Shown in pieces: positions 27,242-35,409 of a DNA stretch of 64,000 nt. The notes beneath the pieces are model-generated. The model was given only the letters and a program-made list of their open reading frames with translations, had not been told where the DNA came from and made no database searches. A program made the position numbers and the translations under genes. The stretch covers positions 27,635-91,634 of the forward strand of contig CANJQU010000001.1 of NCBI GenBank assembly GCA_947476485.1. The letters run 5' to 3'. Source of the DNA: Chitinophagaceae bacterium. GTDB taxonomy: Bacteria > Bacteroidota > Bacteroidia > Chitinophagales > Chitinophagaceae. How positions within the stretch are numbered: the first letter of the stretch is position 1; every line of letters starts with the position of its first letter.

Positions 27242-28909
27242 TTACCTTTTCTCCAGCTTCAGCACCTGCTGCTGTGTAGCGGAATTAGCTTTGAGGATGT
27301 AGAGACCGGCAGCCAGCCCGGGGATGGTAATGGTAAATGGGGTATTGTAACCTTTCTGCAAATGATAAGTCACCGAGAAAACACGACGACCTGCCATATC
27401 TGTGAGACGGAAATCTACGTTGCCTGAGACTGCCGGGGAAACGGCCAGTTTTAGGCCCTCGTCAAACGGATTAGGGGTAGCCAGCACCCAGTTGTCGGCG
27501 GTGAATGGAGATGGTGTATCCAGCACATTCAGCATCTGTGAGGTGCACTCAAAATTGGGGATGCCGTACCCGATTTGCGGTCCCGGGCTGGTATATCGAC
27601 TGGCGCATTTAATAATTGCCTGCCTTATCTGTGCCGGGGTTGCGGTAGGGTTCCCCTGCCAAAGGGAGGCTGCCCAACCTGCTATCTGCGGAGTAGAAAA
27701 AGAGGTGCCGTTCTCGCTGCCATAGCCGGATGCGGTAAATACATTAGCCGGCTGTCCCACTGCGCATACATCGGGCTTCACCTTGCCTGCTGCATTAGGT
27801 CCGTAACCACTTGTTGCGGCGTTGATAAGGGTGCCAGGGTCTACGGAGCCAATGGTCAGCGCACTGTCGGCATCGCCGGGTGTCAGTATCTTATTCCATG
27901 AGCCGGCACCTTCGTTGCCTGCCGTAGCAACTACAAGCATACCTTTTTGTGTAGCCATGTTGGCCGCTCTAGCCGGAATTGTGGTCTTGCCGTCAAACTC
28001 TGTCGCGAAATTGAAATTGTCGGCCGCATTGTTGAATGTGTTGTAACCAAGCGATGTGGTAACAATATCCGCGCCAATGCTGTCGGCCCGCTCAATGCCG
28101 CAAAGCATGTTGAGCGTTTCTATGAGTTGCTCGGAGTTGTCGTCTTCCGTCACATAGAGCGCATATGAGGCGAGCGGCGCTGAGCCTACAAAGGTATCGG
28201 GCACATAGCCAGCCATTGTAGAAAGTACGCTGGTGCCATGCGTGTCGTAAGAATATACAAAGTTGCTGTTAAGTGTGAAATTATGCTCATCCAGCACCCG
28301 TCCGGCTGCTCTGAGACTATCAAAACCAGGATGCGTATCGGTACCCAGGAAGCCGGCATCCAGCACCGCTATCAGTTTGCCTGCACCGGTATAGCCCTTG
28401 TCATAAAGATAGTTGCCGTTTACTACATCGGTCTGGAGCCACGTTATGCCATAAAAAACATTGTCGGCAGAGGCAGTCCTCTGCGCTACAGCGCCCGCGT
28501 TACCGGTAGCATTAGTGTGCCGGTGGTGTAAAAAGGTGGAGTAATAGCCAACCAGTTTCGAGCTGCGAACGAATGCCTTGCCATCCAGAGCATGTATCTG
28601 TGCGGAGTCGGAAAGCAGTATGACACAAAGATTCATCCAACGGGATGTTGCGTGCAGGGTACCTCCTGTAAGGGCGATTACACTGTCTATGTAAGTGTGG
28701 TTGACCGGAAGGTCGGTGCTGTCAACGGATATTCCCTGTGTCGTGCGCCTTGTCAACGCTCCCGGCGAAAGATAAGCTGACGGACTGCTGAGACTGTAAG
28801 GGGTATTGTTCTTATCGGTGAAATTGACCTGGTAAGCATATTGTTGTGCACCCGCGGTAACAACCTGCAACAATGCAAGAGCAACAAACAACTCCACCCG
28901 CCATTTCAT
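27242..28909 (-). CDS. Secreted subtilisin-family (S8) protease with T9SS sorting domain
   Basis: A 555-residue exported serine protease. The signal peptide ends at TAGAQ. The S8 triad is visible: Asp in LIAVLDAGFLG, His in DTHGTSVLSTMAG and Ser in NGTSFSTPQIAGW; the oxyanion Asn is in ATAGNEGAG. The last 80 residues are a type A T9SS C-terminal domain (TPNPFDEGLKL, then GLAAGLYILKANSATQQQVLKL), so it should be exported across the outer membrane and processed by the Por system. A lipoprotein gene ends 3 bp upstream on the same strand, so the two are likely co-expressed. Confidence 0.94.
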   Translation of the reverse strand: MKWRVELFVALALLQVVTAGAQQYAYQVNFTDKNNTPYSLSSPSAYLSPGALTRRTTQGISVDSTDLPVNHTYIDSVIALTGGTLHATSRWMNLCVILLSDSAQIHALDGKAFVRSSKLVGYYSTFLHHRHTNATGNAGAVAQRTASADNVFYGITWLQTDVVNGNYLYDKGYTGAGKLIAVLDAGFLGTDTHPGFDSLRAAGRVLDEHNFTLNSNFVYSYDTHGTSVLSTMAGYVPDTFVGSAPLASYALYVTEDDNSEQLIETLNMLCGIERADSIGADIVTTSLGYNTFNNAADNFNFATEFDGKTTIPARAANMATQKGMLVVATAGNEGAGSWNKILTPGDADSALTIGSVDPGTLINAATSGYGPNAAGKVKPDVCAVGQPANVFTASGYGSENGTSFSTPQIAGWAASLWQGNPTATPAQIRQAIIKCASRYTSPGPQIGYGIPNFECTSQMLNVLDTPSPFTADNWVLATPNPFDEGLKLAVSPAVSGNVDFRLTDMAGRRVFSVTYHLQKGYNTPFTITIPGLAAGLYILKANSATQQQVLKLEKR

Positions 28910-28911
28910 AA

Positions 28912-29697
28912 TTAATTATATTCTATAGCCCTCATGATCACAGTAAACCCATTCCAGCAACTGGCATTATTTGCATTCCAGGTATAGTGTGTCCATTCTT
29001 TGTACACCATGCCCACATTGTACGCATAAACTTCCTTAGCAAAAGTGCGGTAGCCGGCAACGCCAGAGTCAACATTGGTGTAGTTGACATTCTCGTTATT
29101 CTCCAGCACCGAAACAGTGTTGTCGAAGTTGACGCGGCCATTGAAATAAGAAAGGTGGTAGTCCTGGTAGCGGTAGTTCCAGTTCTTAAGGTAAGAGAAA
29201 GTTGCATCGTTCACCTGGGCATATTTGTTGCCCTTCCATACATAGCCATTGCTGATCGGGAAGATGAGCTTAACATACTGGGTGCGGTCCTGTGTATAAA
29301 GCAGGCTTTGGGTAACCGGGGCCGTAAGGTCTAATATTGGAGTTTGGGTAGGTGTGATCAGAATTACACTATTCGGTTCCCAATATCCTCCGGGATAGGG
29401 ACGGGAATAAACATCCATTATATAAGAAAGCCTGTTGTCGGCATCCCTGAAAGTATCGTCGATAGAGTATTTGATCTGCGATTTGATCTCGTAGCGTGCG
29501 CAGGTATCGATCCCGAAATAATTACTCCCAGTACCAAAAAAGTAGACTGAGTCCACCTCGTAGGTCACATAATGGCCTAATTTGATCGGAAAATAATTGA
29601 GTGTTGGGTCGGAAGTGTTTTGCTTGCTTTTTTTACAAGAGAAGGCAGCAAAACAGATAGCTACCAACAATACACCAGATAAAATCTTTTTATACAT
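28912..29697 (-). CDS. Lipoprotein of unknown function
   Basis: A 261-residue predicted lipoprotein. The ATG at 29697 is chosen because it begins MYKKILSGVLLVAICFAAFSCKKSK, with a lipobox ending at the Cys (residue 21). The extended track start lies in a repeat tract. The mature part (YFPIKLGHYVTYEVDS, then strands and loops) resembles the many beta-rich surface lipoproteins of Bacteroidota, but I recognise no specific family. Its stop is 3 bp before the start of the subtilisin gene. Confidence 0.75.
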   Translation of the reverse strand: MYKKILSGVLLVAICFAAFSCKKSKQNTSDPTLNYFPIKLGHYVTYEVDSVYFFGTGSNYFGIDTCARYEIKSQIKYSIDDTFRDADNRLSYIMDVYSRPYPGGYWEPNSVILITPTQTPILDLTAPVTQSLLYTQDRTQYVKLIFPISNGYVWKGNKYAQVNDATFSYLKNWNYRYQDYHLSYFNGRVNFDNTVSVLENNENVNYTNVDSGVAGYRTFAKEVYAYNVGMVYKEWTHYTWNANNASCWNGFTVIMRAIEYN

Positions 29698-29783
29698 AAT
29701 ACGCCGGCTACAATATTTCACGTAAATATAAATAAAGAATCGAAATAAGCTAGAAATACTTACAAAAAAGGTGTGGATAACGT

Positions 29784-29860
29784 AAGTTGATAAGTGATAA
29801 GTTGATAAGTGATCGGTTGGCAAGTTGATGGGTGATGAGGTGAAAGGCGATATGTTGATA
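29784..29860. repeat. Tandem 15-bp repeat AAGTTGATAAGTGAT with decayed units
   Basis: Two exact units (29784-29798 and 29799-29813) are followed by degenerate ones (AAGTTGATGGGTGAT, ATGTTGATATGTG). It lies between the lipoprotein gene and mnmA. The period is a multiple of neither a codon nor a helix-friendly hairpin. The copy number may vary between strains. Confidence 0.8.
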
Positions 29861-29909
29861 TGTGTTCCTCTGCCGAAAACGGCTTTTCAACCCATCAACT
29901 GCTCACTTT

Positions 29910-31001
29910 TTACATTTTCTGAATGATGCCGCCTGCAACCACATCATCACCTTCGTATATTACTGCAGACTGGCCGGGGGCTATGCTGCTTACCGAATGC
30001 CTGAAGCTAACGTGAATGCCGCCATCGATATTAGTGAGTACACTATCGGTGCCCGGGTCGCGGTAACGGATCTTGGTTATTGCCTCCATATTATCGGGTA
30101 TGGAAGCATATTTTCCCATATTGAGACCACGCACCATCATTTCGCTCTGCTGCAATTCATGCACTTCGCCCAGCACCACCGTATTCGTTTCGGGAAGGAT
30201 ATTAGTTACAAACATGGGTTTGCCCAGGGCCACTTCCAGTCCTTTTCTCTGACCAATTGTGTAAAAAGGGTAACCACTGTGTTTGCCTACCTTAGTGCCG
30301 TCTGTTAATATAAAATCGCCGTCTTTTACCCTTTCTTCCAGTCCGGCTACGTTCCTTTTCAGGAATCCACGGTAGTCATTATCAGGGACAAAGCAAATTT
30401 CGTAGCTCTCAGCTTTTTTTGCCAGTTCGGCGTAACCCATATCGTGGGCAATCTGGCGCACTTCGGTTTTAAGCAGGTCGCCAAGCGGGTATATGCTGCG
30501 GCTCAGGCAGTCCTGGCCCAGACCCCATAGTACATAGCTCTGGTCTTTAGTGAGATCCCTTGCCTTTGAAAGCACGTGCCTGCCATTTTCTTCGCGCACC
30601 TTTACGTAGTGCCCGGTAGCTATGAACTCACAGTCCAGCGAATTGGCGCGTTTCAGCAGTGCAGACCATTTGATATGGGTATTGCATAGCACGCATGGGT
30701 TAGGTGTGCGACCGGCTATATACTCCTCTACGAAATTATTGACCACATGGTCGCCGAATTCTTCCCTGATGTCCAGCACATAATGTGGAAATCCATGTTC
30801 CACTGCAGCCATCCGTGCGTCATTGAATGAATCGAGATTGCAGCAGCCGGTCTCTTTCTTACCGCCGCCTGCCGATGCATAATCCCATGTTTTCATGGTG
30901 ATCCCTACCACCTCGTAACCCTGCTCGTGGAGCATGAGGGCGCTAACGGTACTGTCTATACCACCGCTCATTGCCACCAAAACCTTTCCTTTCCTGCTCA
31001 T
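29910..31001 (-). CDS. mnmA: tRNA 2-thiouridylase
   Basis: A 363-residue enzyme that thiolates U34 of tRNA-Lys, -Glu and -Gln with ATP and a relayed sulfur. The ATG at 31001 gives the usual start MSRKGKVLVAMSGGIDSTVSA with the PP-loop SGGIDS. The two catalytic cysteines are in NPCVLCNTHIKW and SYEICFVPDNDYRGFL, and the extra CC of TGCCNLDSFNDA is frequent in Bacteroidota. Length and layout are normal. Confidence 0.96.
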   Translation of the reverse strand: MSRKGKVLVAMSGGIDSTVSALMLHEQGYEVVGITMKTWDYASAGGGKKETGCCNLDSFNDARMAAVEHGFPHYVLDIREEFGDHVVNNFVEEYIAGRTPNPCVLCNTHIKWSALLKRANSLDCEFIATGHYVKVREENGRHVLSKARDLTKDQSYVLWGLGQDCLSRSIYPLGDLLKTEVRQIAHDMGYAELAKKAESYEICFVPDNDYRGFLKRNVAGLEERVKDGDFILTDGTKVGKHSGYPFYTIGQRKGLEVALGKPMFVTNILPETNTVVLGEVHELQQSEMMVRGLNMGKYASIPDNMEAITKIRYRDPGTDSVLTNIDGGIHVSFRHSVSSIAPGQSAVIYEGDDVVAGGIIQKM

Positions 31002-31111
31002 AACAAGGTGCGAAGGTACGAATAACAAAAGAATTAGGGATTTGAAGTGCTTATAGGCCGATAATCAGCGGTTAGGTGATCCCTGTCACTCAATTGGGAC
31101 GGACCGTTTGT

Positions 31112-31119
31112 TACTTTTG
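31112..31119 (+). promoter_or_regulatory. Bacteroidota-type -7 box before the MGMT-like gene
   Basis: TACTTTTG matches TAnnTTTG and ends 18 bp before the ATG at 31138. No clear TTTG lies 19-20 bp upstream of it. Confidence 0.4.
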
Positions 31120-31137
31120 CAAATTCAATAGCGGAAT

Positions 31138-31557
31138 ATGGCATATCAACGTAAAACATGGCGTGAGAAAATGAACAACGGCCATTTATGGAAGGTTGAA
31201 GTATTGGATAAGAAGTTTGCTGATATGCCCGAAGGTGCCACGATGCTGGTGGCCACACCCGTGATTGTGGCTGATTATATACGCAACATACCGAAGGGAA
31301 CGGCTACTTCGTTGCAACAAATGCGGAGAGACCTGGCGGCTGAATACAATGCGCAGTATTGCTGCCCGGTAACATCTGGTATTTTCTTGAGGATAGTGGC
31401 AGAGGCCGCTTATGAGGATTATTTAGCTGGTATGCCATTGAAAAAGATAACACCATTCTGGCGTGTGATAGACAGCAAGGCACCGGTAGCAAAGAAACTG
31501 ACATTCGGCACCGAATTTATTAAAGAGCAGCGGACCAAGGAAGGTTTGCCGTTTTAG
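31138..31557 (+). CDS. MGMT-family-like protein lacking the alkyl-acceptor motif
   Basis: A 139-residue protein related to the DNA-binding domain of methylated-DNA-protein cysteine methyltransferases. The winged-helix part is seen in NIPKGTATSLQQMRRDLAAEYNAQYCCPVTSGIFLRIVAEAAYEDY, followed by KKITPFWRVID. The PCHR active-site motif of true MGMT is absent; the VTSGIF segment takes the recognition position. It is more likely a DNA-binding or alkyltransferase-like protein. Function is not established. It is divergent from mnmA and convergent with the DUF6150 gene. Confidence 0.7.
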   Translation: MAYQRKTWREKMNNGHLWKVEVLDKKFADMPEGATMLVATPVIVADYIRNIPKGTATSLQQMRRDLAAEYNAQYCCPVTSGIFLRIVAEAAYEDYLAGMPLKKITPFWRVIDSKAPVAKKLTFGTEFIKEQRTKEGLPF

Positions 31558-31571
31558 TAAAGAAATACCGC

Positions 31572-31925
31572 TCAGTACATATGCTGCTGCCTGCTTTTGT
31601 TTTGCCAGCCGGCGTCACTTTTGTATTCTGTAAAATAGATGACGAGTTGGGCATCGCTCTTATAGTCGGTGAAATATATCTTCTTTTTGGCGTCACTTTG
31701 ATATTCGGTAAAATACCAGATGCCATTATTACCATCTGCATCGCTTTTGTACTGAGTTTTATATACTACCAGGTCCGCATCGCTTTTGTACTTAGTAACA
31801 TATACCTTCACATTCGCATCGCTGGAGTATTTTGTGGAATACACAACCTGGCCGATTGCGCTAAAACCGGGTAGTAAGATAACAGCAATAAAAACAAATA
31901 TGTGCGAATACTTTTGTAGTAACAT
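31572..31925 (-). CDS. DUF6150-type exported repeat protein
   Basis: A 117-residue exported protein made almost wholly of six short repeats. The signal peptide ends at SAIGQ. The unit is about 14-18 residues and ends in Y-K/S/Q-S-D-A: YSTKYSSDANVKVY, VTKYKSDADLVVY, KTQYKSDADGNNGIWY, FTEYQSDAKKKIY, FTDYKSDAQLVIY and FTEYKSDAGW. This suggests a stack of short strands with the S-D-A turn. The role is unknown. The unit matches what I recall of DUF6150. Confidence 0.75.
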   Translation of the reverse strand: MLLQKYSHIFVFIAVILLPGFSAIGQVVYSTKYSSDANVKVYVTKYKSDADLVVYKTQYKSDADGNNGIWYFTEYQSDAKKKIYFTDYKSDAQLVIYFTEYKSDAGWQNKSRQQHMY

Positions 31926-31978
31926 AGAATTATGTTTTTTTGTGACCTAAACTCTGTCCCCTCTTAAAAGTATACACT

Positions 31979-32659
31979 ATGAGTGAAATAAAAAAATATG
32001 CAGTGATAGTTGCCGGCGGCCGCGGCATGCGCATGGGTGCTGCCGTACCTAAGCAGTTCCTTCCATTGTTAGGTAAGCCGTTACTATGTTATGCTATACA
32101 GGCTTTCGCAGCTACTATTCGTGGTATCAACATTATTCTTGTTCTGCCTACAGATCAGTTGAACAGTGCAAAAACAGTGCTGAAGTCATACCTGGGCAAC
32201 ATTGATGTGACAACGGTTGCCGGTGGCAATACGCGTTATGAAAGCGTTCAAAACGGACTGGCAAAAGTGAATAATGACGGTGTGGTGTTTGTGCATGACG
32301 GCGTACGGCCGCTGCTCTCCCCAGACCTGATACAACGCTGCTACCACCAGGCAATGGAAAAAGGCAGCGCTATACCTGTGGTGCCGGTTATGGAGAGCAT
32401 CCGGATAATTGAGAACGATAGCTCAAGGTCTATTAACCGTGAGCAGCTCCGTATCATCCAGACGCCACAGACATTTCTTACCAAGATCATTCTTCCCGCA
32501 TTCCGGCAGGACTACCAGCCTTCGTTTACCGATGAGGCGAACGTTGTAGAGTCGCATGGCACAACCGTGCATCTTATCAATGGGGCAATGGAGAATATAA
32601 AAGTTACAACCCCCGAGGATATGCTTATTGCTGAAACCTTGCTTAAGGTAAGTGCGTAG
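31979..32659 (+). CDS. ispD: 2-C-methyl-D-erythritol 4-phosphate cytidylyltransferase
   Basis: A 226-residue MEP-pathway enzyme that joins CTP and MEP to make CDP-ME. Motifs are VAGGRGMRMGAAVPKQFLPL (nucleotide loop), HDGVRPLLSPDLI, VPVMESIRI, and the C-terminal FTDEANVVESHG and ENIKVTTPEDMLIAE. All catalytic positions appear present. It follows a divergent DUF6150 gene, with 53 bp between their starts. Confidence 0.95.
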   Translation: MSEIKKYAVIVAGGRGMRMGAAVPKQFLPLLGKPLLCYAIQAFAATIRGINIILVLPTDQLNSAKTVLKSYLGNIDVTTVAGGNTRYESVQNGLAKVNNDGVVFVHDGVRPLLSPDLIQRCYHQAMEKGSAIPVVPVMESIRIIENDSSRSINREQLRIIQTPQTFLTKIILPAFRQDYQPSFTDEANVVESHGTTVHLINGAMENIKVTTPEDMLIAETLLKVSA

Positions 32660-32715
32660 TAAGTTGATACGTTTGGCTTAGGGTTTCTTTTCACCGAACC
32701 TTCGTATTTTTATGC

Positions 32716-33696
32716 ATGACCCGGTTGGTTAGTACCGCACTACCTTTTAGCCCTGTGAAGCAGATACAGAGGAATATTTTATATTTTTTGCTGCTTATTG
32801 CTGCAAGCTCGTTGCACGGCTATGCCCATGCTCAAAGGCTGGATACAGGCAGTATTTTCAGCCAGCCGATACAGATGGATGAGGTTATAGTGAAAAGCGG
32901 CTTTGACGTAAACGCATTCATTCGCCGGGTTCAGACCGACACCACGTTTTACAAGGCATTCAGGAGCATGCACCTTATTGAATATAGCGCCGTAAATAGC
33001 TTCCTGGTTTTTGACAGAAAAGAACAGGTGGTGGCATCTATGGATAGCAGGACAAAACAGTTGAGGGCCAATGGCTGCCGTACCACCAAAGTGCTGGAGC
33101 AAAAAACTACAGGAGATTTTTTTAAGCGAAACGGGGAATACAACTATTACACCGCCGAACTGTTCGCCTATCTTTTCCTTGCCCCAAGCCCGGTATGTGG
33201 CGAGAACGACATTGTCGCAGGTGCGATGGACGCACGGGGAAAAGGACAAAAAGAAAAAAGCAAGTACGAACTGAAGCAGCTTATATTCAACCCCGGAGCC
33301 AAGGTAAGCGGGGTGCCTTTTATGGGAGACCGTGCATCAATATTTGAGGCCGGGGAAGCGGAGAAATACAGCTTCAAAATAGAGCAGCAGGAATATGAAG
33401 GGCAAAGCTGCTATGTATTCAGGATCATGCCAAAATCGGGTTATGAGCGGGCGGTTATTTATGATGAATTGAGCACATGGTTCAGAAAAAGTGATTATAG
33501 TATTGTGGCGCGGGACTATACACTGTCCTATCACACGCTGGTCTATGATTTTGATGTGCGCATGAAGGTGCGCACTAAAGAGATTGGGGGCAGGCTATAT
33601 CCCACGAGCATAGCTTACGATGGTAACTGGCATGTGCTCACTAAAAAAAGAGAGCGGGTGAAGTTTACAGTGGAAATAGCCCCCCAGGTGCAATGA
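32716..33696 (+). CDS. Exported protein of unknown function
   Basis: A 326-residue exported protein. A hydrophobic segment (NILYFLLLIAASSLHGYAHAQ) gives a signal peptide after a basic start. The mature part has the start SQPIQMDEVIVKSGFDVNAFIRRVQTDTTFYKAFRSMH, a layout seen in many unclassified Bacteroidota exported proteins, and is then rich in beta strands (NAVIYDELSTWFRKSD). I recognise no enzyme motif. It follows ispD by 56 bp on the same strand. Confidence 0.65.
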   Translation: MTRLVSTALPFSPVKQIQRNILYFLLLIAASSLHGYAHAQRLDTGSIFSQPIQMDEVIVKSGFDVNAFIRRVQTDTTFYKAFRSMHLIEYSAVNSFLVFDRKEQVVASMDSRTKQLRANGCRTTKVLEQKTTGDFFKRNGEYNYYTAELFAYLFLAPSPVCGENDIVAGAMDARGKGQKEKSKYELKQLIFNPGAKVSGVPFMGDRASIFEAGEAEKYSFKIEQQEYEGQSCYVFRIMPKSGYERAVIYDELSTWFRKSDYSIVARDYTLSYHTLVYDFDVRMKVRTKEIGGRLYPTSIAYDGNWHVLTKKRERVKFTVEIAPQVQ

Positions 33697-33880
33697 TATT
33701 TTTTTTCGAACCCGCATCAGGCGGGAGCTGAGTGAACGTTGCGTATTGAAATTTTTTACCGGAGTTATACGTATTTTTTTGCCGCGGTAGGATTGCTTAG
33801 TGAAACGTTAAATCGGAATAATTTGCGCTCGTTTTTCTCGGGTATATACTTAACTTTACGTAACAATTTCTAAACAACTT

Positions 33881-34660
33881 ATGAATAACTACAATCAACA
33901 GGAATTCTCTGACTATACAGTTATAAATAGTCAGCAGGCTACCGGCACGGGCACGGTTGCCAAAAAATTTGTTGCAAACGTCTTTGCATGGATGTTCGTA
34001 GCATTGGGGATATCAGCTCTTTTTGCGGTTCTTTTTACTTACAACGCGGATCTGCGCAGCGTGATGTTTGAGACACACATGCTGAGAAGTGGTGTACTTG
34101 CGACCGGAATGACCGGGCTGGGTATGTTTATTTCTTTTGTGCCGATCGTATTTGTGCTGGTGATGTCGTTTGCTTTCCAGCGCCTGTCTGCACCGCTGCT
34201 TACGTTGTTCTTCCTGCTGTATGCTACAACAATGGGAATGAGCCTCAGTGTCCTTTTGTTCGTCTATACTACGAGCTCTGTGGTCGGCTGTTTTGGTGCG
34301 GCATCTGTAATGTTCGGTGTCATGGCATTTATGGGCTATACTACTGAAAAGGACCTCACTTCGTTTGGGCGTTTATTAACGATGGGCCTTATAGGCATAC
34401 TGGTTGCCAGCCTCATTAATATGTTCATGCATAGCTCTGGTATGAGCTACATCATCAGCATAGTGGGTGTGGCAGTATTCACGGGCCTTACAGCCTATGA
34501 CACGCAAAAGATAAAGCGCATAGGTGCAGGTCTTGAGTATGAAGGTACATCTGCAAATGACACTAAGAAACTGGCGCTTATGGGTGCGCTGAACCTTTAT
34601 CTCGACTTCATTAACCTGTTCATCATGTTGGTGCGGCTTTTTGGAGACAGAAGGAATTAA
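33881..34660 (+). CDS. Bax inhibitor-1/YccA family membrane protein
   Basis: A 259-residue seven-helix membrane protein. The N-terminal VAKKFVANVFAWMFVALGISALFAVL, the central MGMSLSVLLFVYT and the C-terminal FTGLTAYDTQKIKR are family landmarks. The conserved YDTQ and a later Asp (YLDFINLFIMLVRLFG) sit in the helix that forms the ion pathway in BsYetJ. A calcium- or proton-leak role is known for that homologue only. It is followed by a good terminator at 34696. Confidence 0.92.
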   Translation: MNNYNQQEFSDYTVINSQQATGTGTVAKKFVANVFAWMFVALGISALFAVLFTYNADLRSVMFETHMLRSGVLATGMTGLGMFISFVPIVFVLVMSFAFQRLSAPLLTLFFLLYATTMGMSLSVLLFVYTTSSVVGCFGAASVMFGVMAFMGYTTEKDLTSFGRLLTMGLIGILVASLINMFMHSSGMSYIISIVGVAVFTGLTAYDTQKIKRIGAGLEYEGTSANDTKKLALMGALNLYLDFINLFIMLVRLFGDRRN

Positions 34661-34695
34661 TGAATCCGGAGTTCTAAAACAACAAATTGCAAAGT

Positions 34696-34730
34696 ATCGG
34701 GCCGTCTTAACAGATGGCCTGATTTTTTTA
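34696..34730 (+). terminator. Rho-independent terminator after the BI-1-like gene
   Basis: A 12-bp stem, ATCGGGCCGTCT with AGATGGCCTGAT (two G-T pairs), closes a TAAC loop and is followed by seven T residues. Confidence 0.88.
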
Positions 34731-34791
34731 TACGATTAGAGAATGAATTTATTGCAGTAACATCAACTTTTCAACCTTTTAACATACATCC

Positions 34792-35355
34792 ATGCTCAAC
34801 CTGAAAATAATTATCGCCAGCACACGCCCCGGTCGCAAGGCACCGGCAATTGCCAACTGGTTTACTGAAATAGCAAAAAAGCATACCGAGTACAATGTTG
34901 AGGTACTGGACCTGGCGGTAATCAATCTGCCTTTTCTTGATGAGCCTGAGCACCCGCGCCTTCAGCGATACCAGCAACAGCATACCAAGGATTGGAGCGC
35001 TACAATTAGTGGCGGTGATGCCTTCGTGATCATAACTTCGGAATACAATTTTAGTTTCCCGGCAACGATAAAGAATGCTATTGACTTCCTTTTTAAGGAA
35101 TGGCAGTATAAAGCAGTGGGCTTTGTAAGCTATGGCGGTGTAGCCGGAGGCACGCGCGCAGTGCAGGCTCTGAAACAAGTGGTCACCGCAGTAGATATGA
35201 TGCCGATCTCAATGGCTGTACATATACCTGCATTTACAAAGCACATAGACGCAGACGGTAAATTCATGAATGACCCGGGCCTTGATAAGTCTGCGGATGG
35301 TATGCTTAATGAGTTGTTTAAATGGGCTACGGCGTTGAAGACGATGCGGGGGTAG
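34792..35355 (+). CDS. NADPH-dependent FMN reductase-like flavoprotein
   Basis: A 187-residue flavodoxin-fold reductase. The phosphate loop STRPGRKAPAIANW sits near the start. The flavin loop ITSEYNFSFPATIKNAIDFLFKEW (P-x-Y/F-N-like) and the SYGGVAGGTRAVQALKQV segment match the family. It would transfer hydride from NAD(P)H to FMN or a quinone. The upstream gap contains a TTTTCAACCTTTTAAC-type repeat. Confidence 0.88.
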   Translation: MLNLKIIIASTRPGRKAPAIANWFTEIAKKHTEYNVEVLDLAVINLPFLDEPEHPRLQRYQQQHTKDWSATISGGDAFVIITSEYNFSFPATIKNAIDFLFKEWQYKAVGFVSYGGVAGGTRAVQALKQVVTAVDMMPISMAVHIPAFTKHIDADGKFMNDPGLDKSADGMLNELFKWATALKTMRG

Positions 35356-35409
35356 AGCGCAGGCGCGTCTTTTCCATTGTATACCTTTATCTTTGCTGGC
35401 TTTATTTCT

